A DNA stretch of 64,000 bases from Sedimenticola thiotaurini. GTDB taxonomy: Bacteria; Pseudomonadota; Gammaproteobacteria; Chromatiales; Chromatiaceae. Positions 43,122 through 50,659 of the stretch are shown in pieces. A program made the translations under genes and the position numbers. A model generated the notes under the pieces. It searched no databases. It saw only the letters and a program-made list of their open reading frames with translations, and was not told where the DNA came from. Where the stretch lies: NCBI RefSeq assembly GCF_001007875.1, contig NZ_CP011412.1, positions 248,001 through 312,000 of the forward strand, in the 5' to 3' direction. Positions within the stretch are counted from its first letter, which is position 1. Each line of letters opens with the position of its first letter.

Positions 43122-44915
43122 CTAATTTACCAGTGGCGTTTCAGTTGCGATGGCATAAGGGGATGACAACGGGACCTGGTCCACCGCTTGTGTGGTTTCC
43201 GCTTCCGCAAGATTCATGAAAACTGCGATCTGTCCCAGTTGTGGATTTGTGATCCGTATGGTACCGCCAAAGGCACGGGCGATGGCCATGGCGTTTGGCA
43301 GCCCCAGGCCGGTACCATGCGGTTTAGTGGTGTAAAACAGTTCGAAAATATCCTTTTCTGATTCCGTTGCGAATCCCTGCCCGTAATCTGTTATCTCCAC
43401 GACAGCCAGTTCGCCATCCGCATAGCAGCGGTACTGCACCAATTCCCCGTTATTGGCCTCCACCGCATTGTCTGTCAGGTTGTCGAGAATCTGCCAGAGA
43501 TAGTTGCGGTTTCCATTTATCATGTAAGCCGTGTCAGAGGCGATGAGTTCATACTGGAATCGGGGATATTGACGTTTACGTTCCTGAAGATATTGTGCGC
43601 ACTGCTCATGTAACTCCAACGGTTCCAGGCTGATATTTCTCGGCCTGGAGAAGGCGACCAGGTTTTCCGCTATCTGCAAGCAGCGATTCGATTGTTCATA
43701 GATGCGGTTCATATCTGACGCTACGGTATCGTCTTTATCCCGCATCTGCCGTCTGGAGAGATCGGAGATCGCACGAATCACACTCAATGGATTGTTGATA
43801 TCATGGGCAACACGAGCAGCCAGGCGACCAATTGCTGCCAGCCTGATATCCTGTTCAACCGCTGCCTCGGCTTCCCGTAGCCGGGAAAGGTCAGACAGCA
43901 TCCGGTTAAAGCTATCGCAAAGTGCAACCGCTTCACTGCATCCCTGGATGGCGACTTTTTGGTCGAAGTCTCCATGCCCAACCGCGGCGAATGATTCCTG
44001 CAGTACACGAAATGGTCGGATCTCCTTTCTCATCAACAATAAAATAATCAAGACAAGAGCGGCAGACGATAAGGCGATACCCCCGGTTATATAAGCTTTG
44101 GATGTAAGTCCAGAGAGATCAATGGAGTCATATTTATCAACCGAAATGACCAGTGGTCGCCCATCCACTGTTGTGATGTCCAGGGTGCCGGCCATCGTTG
44201 TATTGACATTTCTGGCCTGTGGGGTGGTGACGCTGATGCCTATGTCCAGAAAGTGATCCTGCATGATGCGATCATTGAGCAGTCGGGAAAACTGGATCAC
44301 TGCGATGATCTCCTGGCCCTCCATGATTGGGGCGGTGGATACGGCCCACAATTGGCCGCCGAGATCCAGCAGACCGGCCTGAGGATAACGGGGCGTATCG
44401 ATGGGGTAGTTACCTAACTGCAGTGCCATATTGCCAATGATGTTCTCGGTGGCGACCACCAGCCCGCCATCGGCATTCCACAGTGTCATGGAATTGAGCT
44501 TATACAGGGACGTGGTCGAGGTCACAAAGGATTGCAACCAGCGTCTCGATGTCCTGCCGCTCATATAACTGAGAATGTTATTTCGCAGGTCTTTATTTCT
44601 TATCGCCGCGCTGGCGAACGCGGATAGGTCTGCAACCTGCCGCTTAACATAGGTATCGACACGCTGCACCTGTTCTCTTACCTGGGAAGTGTGGATTAAC
44701 TCCAGATCGCGACTCAGGAAGTAGTCGAGACTGAACATCGAGATCGCTGCTGAAATGGCAACCATGATGGCAGCACTGATGCTTACACGAGCGGTAAATG
44801 AGCCAAACAGCGGGCACCTTTTCCTTCTCTGATGCAGTGTTGTGGATTTGCCGGCCGGTGTCCCTGATCCACTATCAGAAGCGTCGGATACAGACGGATT
44901 TTCACTACCTGCCAT
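43122..44915 (-). CDS. Sensor histidine kinase (NtrB-like), partner of the sigma-54 activator
   Basis: A 597-residue inner-membrane kinase. A Ser/Pro-rich start is followed by TM1 (about 45-65), a periplasmic sensor of about 200 residues, TM2 (about 280-302) and a HAMP domain. The kinase core has the phospho-His in RVAHDINNPLSVI near 376, NLTDNAVEANNG near 500, DYGQGF and GTGLGLPNA. It is transcribed away from soxA and directly precedes its response regulator. The sensor is probably periplasmic and could read thiosulfate or another sulfur compound, which is an inference from place alone. Confidence 0.93.
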   Translation of the reverse strand: MAGSENPSVSDASDSGSGTPAGKSTTLHQRRKRCPLFGSFTARVSISAAIMVAISAAISMFSLDYFLSRDLELIHTSQVREQVQRVDTYVKRQVADLSAFASAAIRNKDLRNNILSYMSGRTSRRWLQSFVTSTTSLYKLNSMTLWNADGGLVVATENIIGNMALQLGNYPIDTPRYPQAGLLDLGGQLWAVSTAPIMEGQEIIAVIQFSRLLNDRIMQDHFLDIGISVTTPQARNVNTTMAGTLDITTVDGRPLVISVDKYDSIDLSGLTSKAYITGGIALSSAALVLIILLLMRKEIRPFRVLQESFAAVGHGDFDQKVAIQGCSEAVALCDSFNRMLSDLSRLREAEAAVEQDIRLAAIGRLAARVAHDINNPLSVIRAISDLSRRQMRDKDDTVASDMNRIYEQSNRCLQIAENLVAFSRPRNISLEPLELHEQCAQYLQERKRQYPRFQYELIASDTAYMINGNRNYLWQILDNLTDNAVEANNGELVQYRCYADGELAVVEITDYGQGFATESEKDIFELFYTTKPHGTGLGLPNAMAIARAFGGTIRITNPQLGQIAVFMNLAEAETTQAVDQVPLSSPYAIATETPLVN

Positions 44916-45198
44916 CGTTGTGTAGTTAAGTGTATTCAGACAGTTGATCGGGGGTTACTCAAACCGGTCCTGGATGCGGCATAGGCAGTCATCGTAGGAC
45001 GCTCGTGTCAGCCTAGCATACACGTAGCGGTATTTTTGGTAAATCGTCCCCTGTGGAACTTTCGGTTGTATGGAAACGGGATGGAATTGTATTACTCAAC
45101 AGAGTAGTTTTTTAAATCCTCTCTTTAGTGGCGCGGTGATTTTTAATTCCCGTATCAAGTATCCTAGTTCCTTAGGAAATTTACCCATGCATAAGGTG

Positions 45199-45226
45199 GC
45201 CGGTTGGGATTTGATCCCATACCGGC
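45199..45226. promoter_or_regulatory. Inverted repeat, candidate enhancer (UAS)
   Basis: Arms GCCGGT-TGGGAT and ATCCCA-TACCGGC around a three-base TTG spacer, mismatched only by one extra base. It is centred about 108 bases upstream of the predicted sigma-54 start, within the usual enhancer range for NtrC-type activators. On the minus strand it also resembles the T-arm side of a tRNA, so a tRNA remnant is the alternative. Confidence 0.45.
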
Positions 45227-45264
45227 TTTCTCGAGTATGGCGCATTAACCACCGGCTTTATTAA

Positions 45265-45277
45265 AAACAATAAGTTA
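45265..45277 (-). promoter_or_regulatory. IHF-like site
   Basis: On the minus strand TAACTTATTGTTT, compared with the consensus YAANNNNTTGATW: one mismatch. It lies between the candidate enhancer and the sigma-54 promoter, where IHF bends DNA in many such promoters. Confidence 0.45.
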
Positions 45278-45293
45278 CATTATATTCTGGCGT

Positions 45294-45309
45294 TGGCACC
45301 GTGATTGCA
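45294..45309 (+). promoter_or_regulatory. Sigma-54 (-24/-12) promoter of soxA
   Basis: TGGCACCGTGATTGCA, with GG and GC ten bases apart. It matches TGGCAC-N5-TTGCW completely. The start of transcription would be near 45320, leaving about 42 bases to the soxA ATG. Confidence 0.85.
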
Positions 45310-45361
45310 GTATTTAATTCTGACTCTCGTTACGGAGAGTGAGAAGAGTTGGAGGACTTTT

Positions 45362-46294
45362 ATGAAAAAAAGAATAAAAGCAAAACTGCTAATAGTATCG
45401 CTGTTCACTCTTTATGGGGCGGGTGCAGTCTGTGACGTGGCCGTGGAAGGGGTGGGCAAGTTCCATCCGGGCCGGGAAAAGGCTCTCCCGGGCGTCGAAG
45501 GCGACCGCAACCTGACCAACACCTACTCCCATTGGAAGGATGAAAAAGCCTTAGAGAAATCCATGGCGGAAAAGCTGGGTGATGAGGTTATGAATTATAA
45601 AAATATCCGTTGGCTCAGACCTGATGAGTTCAATGGAGAGATATTGTTTGAAGAGGCGAAGGCGGTATACACCAAGGCGGGTACTAAGGGAAAGAGCTGC
45701 GCATCCTGTCATGGCGATGATGCGGAGAAACTGGAGGGTGTCGCGGCACAGTATCCTAAGTTTGATAGCACACTAAATCGTATGGTGTCGCTGACCACGC
45801 GTATTAAACGTTGCGGTGAATTGTATGTTGGCACTGATCTTCCGGTAACTTCAGGCAGTAATAACCTGCTCGCTGCTTTCGTTACCGCTCAAAGTCATGG
45901 GGTACCGATCCAGGTCGACGTGAGCGAGGGACCGCAAAAAGCGTCTTTCGAACGCGGCAGGAACTCCTTTTTCAAACGTGTTGGCCAGTTTGGTTTCGCC
46001 TGTGCATCCTGTCACACGCCACCTTCTGTGCTAAAGAAATTACGCGGTATGCGTCCATCTACTCCCTATGGTGATGCAGCATCCTATCCGATATTTGAGT
46101 TCCCCGATTACCCGGAAAGACATTACCTGGTCACCCTGCAACATCAGATCAAGGCATGCGCTTCCATGTCACGCATGAAAACGGAACCGGAAGGTAGTGA
46201 GGAGTATACCGATATTGAAGTGTTCCTACGGGCGCTTTCCAACGGCCACAAGGTGAACGTGTTATCCAGCTACTACGGTGAGGCACTGGATTGA
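45362..46294 (+). CDS. soxA: SoxA, dihaem c-type cytochrome of the SoxAX complex
   Basis: Catalytic subunit of SoxAX, which couples thiosulfate to the SoxY cysteine in the periplasm. It has 310 residues. A signal peptide covers about 1-22. Haem sites CASCH lie near residues 113 and 214. The conserved ligand cysteine before the C-terminal domain is in IKACASM (near 265), followed by EVFLRALSNG as in other SoxA. The start at 45362 has GGAGG 7 bases before it. It is preceded by a perfect sigma-54 promoter. A 257-base gap separates it from soxX, and the order A-X-Y-Z differs from the common X-Y-Z-A. Confidence 0.95.
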   Translation: MKKRIKAKLLIVSLFTLYGAGAVCDVAVEGVGKFHPGREKALPGVEGDRNLTNTYSHWKDEKALEKSMAEKLGDEVMNYKNIRWLRPDEFNGEILFEEAKAVYTKAGTKGKSCASCHGDDAEKLEGVAAQYPKFDSTLNRMVSLTTRIKRCGELYVGTDLPVTSGSNNLLAAFVTAQSHGVPIQVDVSEGPQKASFERGRNSFFKRVGQFGFACASCHTPPSVLKKLRGMRPSTPYGDAASYPIFEFPDYPERHYLVTLQHQIKACASMSRMKTEPEGSEEYTDIEVFLRALSNGHKVNVLSSYYGEALD

Positions 46295-46551
46295 ATCCCG
46301 CAGCAGCAACGTGAATAACCGCATCCTGGTGGGTTGTTGAGATCTGCAGGTAACAGAGTCTCTTTCGGAACCGGGCTGACTATGGATCGCCTGCCCGGAT
46401 AAATGGGGCGCTTCCATGTAAAGCCCATAAGGTTAGTGGGTAGTGCGAGTGATTTGTACAGTCACCATTTATCCCGAAGTTTCGAAAGTATCCGTCTGTT
46501 CCGGTATTACAACACTGCTTGGAATTTGATTGATCATATATGGGTAAACCA

Positions 46552-47040
46552 ATGAACAACAAAGCATCTCTGAAAACAGTTTTCTGTATGTTATTTCTCG
46601 GATCGGCAATGCTTTTCAGCAATATAACCAATGCCGCCGATACTCCCGCTCGTGATACCACGATATATCCTTGTCACAGTTACACCGATCCCTGCGGTAA
46701 GTTGCCGCCTCCGCCGGTTTCAGAAGTGGAATGGAAAGGTGAATTGGGAGACCCGGAGCGGGGAAAAACCATCGCATTTTCCACTCCGCTGGGTAACTGT
46801 CTCGCCTGTCATGAGATCAATGGGGGTGACCAGTCCGGCACCATTGGGCCAAGCCTTATGAATTATGGTAGTCGTGACTTACCCTACAGCTACACCTATC
46901 AAAGGTTGTACGACACCCGTTGGTATAACCCCGATGCACATATGCCCATGTTCGGTACAAATGGCGTGCTCACTGACTCTGAAATCAGGGACGTGATGGC
47001 GTTTCTCTACTCTCTCAAGGATAGTGATCATAAGGAGTAA
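46552..47040 (+). CDS. soxX: SoxX, monohaem cytochrome of the SoxAX complex
   Basis: A 162-residue periplasmic cytochrome that takes electrons from SoxA. The signal peptide (1-28, VFCMLFLGSAMLFSNITNA) is followed by an N-terminal region with two Cys (IYPCHSYTDPCG), the haem site CLACHEINGG near 82-91, and the Met ligand in HMPMFG near 130. The helix DSEIRDVMAFLYSLKD is the usual cytochrome end. ATG at 46552 is preferred because the signal peptide begins there; a start at 46540 (four residues longer) has no better ribosome site. soxY begins 6 bases after its stop. Confidence 0.92.
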   Translation: MNNKASLKTVFCMLFLGSAMLFSNITNAADTPARDTTIYPCHSYTDPCGKLPPPPVSEVEWKGELGDPERGKTIAFSTPLGNCLACHEINGGDQSGTIGPSLMNYGSRDLPYSYTYQRLYDTRWYNPDAHMPMFGTNGVLTDSEIRDVMAFLYSLKDSDHKE

Positions 47041-47045
47041 AAAAA

Positions 47046-47519
47046 GTGATAGACATGAAACGTAGATTGGTGATGAAGCGTATAGCGATGATTGGATCGG
47101 CTATGTTCGTGGCGGGCACCGGGACACTCACTTCACGAAGTGTGCTTGCGGCAAGACCACAGGATGCTTTCGAGGCGCAGGCGCTGAAAGACGCATTGAC
47201 CCGCCTGTATGGTGAGGTTGATGCTGAGCCGAGTGACAGGATATCACTGAAGTTACCGGACATCGCGGAGAATGGTGCGGTGGTGCCGGTCACTGTTTCC
47301 AGCGATCTTACCGGTATTGAAAGTATCGCCATTCTGGCGGAAAACAATGTGAACCCGCTTGTTGCGACGTTTAAGCTCGGCCCGAAGAGTATGGGTTATG
47401 TGGGTACGCGGATAAAGATGGCCAAGACTGCCAATGTGGTAGCAATAGTAAAGGCGGATGGAAAACTCTACAGCACGCAAAAAGAAGTAAAAGTGACTAT
47501 TGGCGGCTGTGGCGGCTGA
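47046..47519 (+). CDS. soxY: SoxY, sulfur-carrier subunit
   Basis: A 157-residue periplasmic carrier. The N-terminal Tat-like signal has KRRLVMKR followed by a hydrophobic stretch (IAMIGSAMFVAGTG). The immunoglobulin-like fold ends in the swinging arm GGCGG, whose Cys holds the sulfur intermediate. GTG at 47046 is the start: the AAGGAG at 47034-47039 is at ideal distance, while the ATG at 47055 is too far. The stop is followed 25 bases later by soxZ, its partner. Confidence 0.96.
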   Translation: MIDMKRRLVMKRIAMIGSAMFVAGTGTLTSRSVLAARPQDAFEAQALKDALTRLYGEVDAEPSDRISLKLPDIAENGAVVPVTVSSDLTGIESIAILAENNVNPLVATFKLGPKSMGYVGTRIKMAKTANVVAIVKADGKLYSTQKEVKVTIGGCGG

Positions 47520-47544
47520 TGTGCAGAGATAAAGGAATTGAACA

Positions 47545-47859
47545 ATGGCAGATACGATAAAAATGCGTGCAAAGTTATCCGACGATATTTGCACAGTAAA
47601 AGCGATTATCAAGCACCCTATGGAAACCGGCTTGCGAAAGGATGCAAAAACGGGCAAGACTATTCCGGCCTATTTTATCAGTTCGGTTACGGTGGAACAC
47701 AATGGTGAGCAGGTTGCCTCCAGTGACTGGAGCGGTGCTGTTTCATCGGACCCGTATGTGACTTTTCTGTTTAAAGGTGCCAGTAAAGGCGACGTGGTTC
47801 GCCTGACCTGGATCGACAACCAGGGCGCAACTGATACTTCGGAAGTTAATGTCCGTTAG
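47545..47859 (+). CDS. soxZ: SoxZ, partner of the sulfur carrier SoxY
   Basis: A 104-residue protein with no signal of its own; it is carried out through the Tat system with SoxY. The fold is a beta sandwich, with the family marks IIKHPMETGLRKD near 24-36, IPAYFISSVTVEHNGE near 43-58 and the end VRLTWIDNQGATDTSE. It is the last gene of the cluster here; soxB and soxCD, needed for the rest of the cycle, are not in the window. Confidence 0.97.
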   Translation: MADTIKMRAKLSDDICTVKAIIKHPMETGLRKDAKTGKTIPAYFISSVTVEHNGEQVASSDWSGAVSSDPYVTFLFKGASKGDVVRLTWIDNQGATDTSEVNVR

Positions 47860-48146
47860 TTGCACAATGGCTGCTTGAGTAGATGCACAATCTGGAAAAG
47901 CGGTGCTCTGCCAACCTGGCTGAGGTGAATTACGGTTGCCAATCTGGTGCGAAGTGATTCATCAAATACCAAGAGGGCGCCGCTTTTCTTCACGTTATGC
48001 CTGGCCCGGACGACCCACTGGAAGGACGCAACAGGAATATTACTCCCGGTTCCTGAGTAAGGGCACTGAAGTCCGCTTTTCACTATGCAAGCTATGGCAC
48101 AGGATCGCCGGACATTCAGCGCCGATTGATCTCCACTGCGATCGGT

Positions 48147-50132
48147 CTACATGAACAGGTTCATACCGATCATCATCACCACCAGGAACAGCACGGTCAT
48201 GATGCCCCCGGCGCGCATGAAATCCGCCACCCGGTAGCCGGCTGGCCCCATGATCAGGGCATTGACCTGGTGGGTTGGAATCAGGAAAGAGTTGGAGGTG
48301 GCAATGGCCACGGTCAGGGCGAAGACGGCCGGGTTGGCCCCTGCACCGACAGCGATATTGACCGCCAGCGGGACCAACAGCACCGTGGCGCCCACGTTGG
48401 ACATCACCAGGGTGAAGAAGGTGGCCAGCAGGGCGACCGCAGACTGGATCACCCAGATCGGTTGTTCTCCCACCACGGAAAGGGTCTGTTCGGCAATCCA
48501 CTTGGCCGTGCCGGTACTCTCCACAGCCAGTCCCAGCGGGATCAGGGAGGCGAGCAGAAACACCGTTTTCCAGCTCACTGCTTCGTAGGCCTCCTCGATG
48601 GAGAGCACCCCGGAAAGGATCATGCCGACGGCGCCGGTGAGCAGAGCGACCGAAAGACGGATATCAGTGAACAGCACCATGGAGAGGGCAATCAGGAAGA
48701 ACAGAGCGGCCCAGCCCACCTTGTGTGGACGCAGCTCTTCTCGGGGATACTCGGTGGTCACCACCACGAAGTTGCGATCCTTCTCCAGGCGCGCCAACGC
48801 CTCCCAGGTGGTGTGGACGACCAGGGTATCGCCGGCGACGAACGGAATGCTGCGAATGTCGTCCCCCTCACGCATGGTTTCGCCGTTCCGGTGCAACGCG
48901 ATCATGGCGATACCGTAGACCTTGCGCATCCAGACGTCCCGGGCGCTCTTGCCGATCAGTTTGGAGCCGGGGGGGATCAGCACCTCGGCGATACCGGCCT
49001 TGGTGGCGGCCAGGGATTCGGTAAAGGTGCGCAGTTCATTGCGTTTCTTCAGACCGAAGGTTTCAACAAAATGGTCGATATTGCGGGACTCGGCGATAAC
49101 CCCGAGCACCATGCCGTTCTCAATGGCCGTGTCCCGGGCCAGGGTGCCGGGGCCAACCTGGCTCTCCGCGCCAGCCCGTTTGTTGGCGATGACCCGCACC
49201 TTGTAGAGGGTTTCAATGTCATCCAGCTGTTTGCCCACCAGGTCGCTGTCGTCCGGGACCACCAGCTCAAACAGGCTGAAGCTGACTCCATAGAGGTCTC
49301 GGAAGTACTGCAGGGCACCGGCAGCAGTGGTACTGCTTTCGCTCTTGGTGGCGGGCAGTACGAAGCGACCGGCCAGGACGAAATAGATGACTCCGGTAGC
49401 CACCAGCATCAGCCCGATCGGGGTGACTGAGAACAGGCTCCAGGCCTCCATCTGCTGCTCCTCCGGCAGGGCGCTGTTGGAGGTGGCGATCAGGTCGTTG
49501 AGCAGGATCAAGGGGGATGAACCCACCATGCTGACAGTGCCCCCCAGGATGGCGCAGAAGCCCATCGGCATCAGCAGCCGGGACATGGGCAGGTCGGCCC
49601 GGGCGGAGATACGGGAGACCACAGGCAGGAACAGGGCGGCGGCCCCCACGTTTTGCATGAACGAGGAGATGATCGCCACTGTGCTGGAGATGATGGGGAT
49701 GATACGTCCCTCGGTCTTGCCGCCGATCTGGAGAATAAAGGCGGCCACCTTGCTCATGATACCGGTACGATCCAGACCGGCGCCGATAATCATCACCGCA
49801 ATGATGGAGATCACCGCGTTGGAGCTGAAACCGTCGAACAGGTGCTGGGTGTCCACCAGACCGGCGCTCAATCCCATCAGGGGAGCGGCCAGGGAGGTGA
49901 GTCCCAGCAACACCATGATCACAATGGCGGCCACGTCGACGCCCACCACTTCGAAGGCGAACAGGTAGATGGTAAGCAGCAGCAGGGCGCTTACCCAGGC
50001 AATCTCGATGGAGGGGACATTGATGGCCAGCAGAATGGCGGCACAGAGGAAGATTCCGGCGGAGATGATCTGTTTCCAGGGCAGTCTTCCGGTCTGTGAG
50101 ACTGTCTGCTCCTCATCGGCCAGCGTGTTCAT
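48147..50132 (-). CDS. SLC13/DASS-family transporter with internal RCK-C domains
   Basis: A 661-residue inner-membrane transporter. Hydrophobic helices occupy about 20-280 and 485-661; between them lie two soluble TrkA-C-like domains (about 285-370 and 380-470, for example LVVPDDSDLVGKQLDDIE and VLIPPGSKLIGKSARDVWM). The DASS helices carry the substrate loops GFSSNAVISI and ATSNSFLIPTHQ. Relatives carry sulfate, dicarboxylates or other anions, and proteins of this RCK-C form are often linked with sulfur metabolism. Start at 50132 with GGGAG before it. It is convergent with soxZ, 287 bases apart. Confidence 0.88.
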   Translation of the reverse strand: MNTLADEEQTVSQTGRLPWKQIISAGIFLCAAILLAINVPSIEIAWVSALLLLTIYLFAFEVVGVDVAAIVIMVLLGLTSLAAPLMGLSAGLVDTQHLFDGFSSNAVISIIAVMIIGAGLDRTGIMSKVAAFILQIGGKTEGRIIPIISSTVAIISSFMQNVGAAALFLPVVSRISARADLPMSRLLMPMGFCAILGGTVSMVGSSPLILLNDLIATSNSALPEEQQMEAWSLFSVTPIGLMLVATGVIYFVLAGRFVLPATKSESSTTAAGALQYFRDLYGVSFSLFELVVPDDSDLVGKQLDDIETLYKVRVIANKRAGAESQVGPGTLARDTAIENGMVLGVIAESRNIDHFVETFGLKKRNELRTFTESLAATKAGIAEVLIPPGSKLIGKSARDVWMRKVYGIAMIALHRNGETMREGDDIRSIPFVAGDTLVVHTTWEALARLEKDRNFVVVTTEYPREELRPHKVGWAALFFLIALSMVLFTDIRLSVALLTGAVGMILSGVLSIEEAYEAVSWKTVFLLASLIPLGLAVESTGTAKWIAEQTLSVVGEQPIWVIQSAVALLATFFTLVMSNVGATVLLVPLAVNIAVGAGANPAVFALTVAIATSNSFLIPTHQVNALIMGPAGYRVADFMRAGGIMTVLFLVVMMIGMNLFM

Positions 50133-50659
50133 ATATCGGCTCCCTAAAACTGCTTGTTCGATTGATAAAACGGACTGCCCCGGGGTTGTGGACCCCTGTT
50201 ATGGCAGTTTCCTGCTCCCGATTCTGATCGCACACCGACAACAGGTGCAGCCGCACCCGACAGGCGTTGTGGCGAGTCTCCACAGGATCACCTGATGGGA
50301 TGGGCGGTTGATTACTGGGCTTCAGGAACGAGTGATCAGCGGCGCTGATTAACTGCACCGAAAAGATACCGTAAATAGTATGGCCGTTCTAATTTATAAA
50401 TTTGCGGGTAGCGCAAACTACTACTTATAGCGCAACCCCTGAAGAGCCTGCCTGTCGGTATTTACAGGGTGCAAAAAGGTGGGGAGGGGGCGGCCCGATC
50501 TGTTTTTCCACTGGGTATCGGGGGAGAGAAGGCGTGTCGGCATCACAGCCGCGCTGTTTTTTCCGGTTGCCGGCGCAGGCGGCCGGTTAGTTTTGGAGGG
50601 CCGCACGCCGCCGCGGGAGCGAAAATCTCCCGCGGGGCTGTCTGGTACCGCTGTGTCGG
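50133..50659. other. Intergenic region between SulP and the SLC13 gene
   Basis: 527 bases. It contains the AT-rich promoter area of the SLC13 gene (about 50150-50420) and a hairpin at 50611-50635 just after the SulP stop. No gene is supported. Confidence 0.45.
50611..50635 (-). terminator. GC-rich hairpin after SulP
   Basis: A nine-base perfect stem CCGCGGGAG/CTCCCGCGG with a seven-base loop. It follows the SulP stop by about 25 bases on the minus strand. No U-run, so termination strength is uncertain. Confidence 0.5.

Larger units (their letters stand above)
44916..45361. promoter_or_regulatory. Divergent kinase / soxA control region
   Basis: 446 bases. From left to right, an AT-rich kinase-side promoter area, a small TCCTA/TAGGA inverted repeat (45162-45177), a 28-base inverted repeat (45199-45226), an IHF-like site (45265-45277) and a sigma-54 promoter (45294-45309), then the soxA ribosome site GGAGG at 45351-45355. 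Confidence 0.75.

Noticed and set aside
45190-45256. Intact tRNA gene on the minus strand
   Set aside because: The T-arm-like part is present but the acceptor 5' strand and anticodon stem do not pair; at best a remnant.
48126-49430. Long plus-strand open frame of about 430 codons
   Set aside because: Antisense to the SLC13 transporter and without recognisable motifs.
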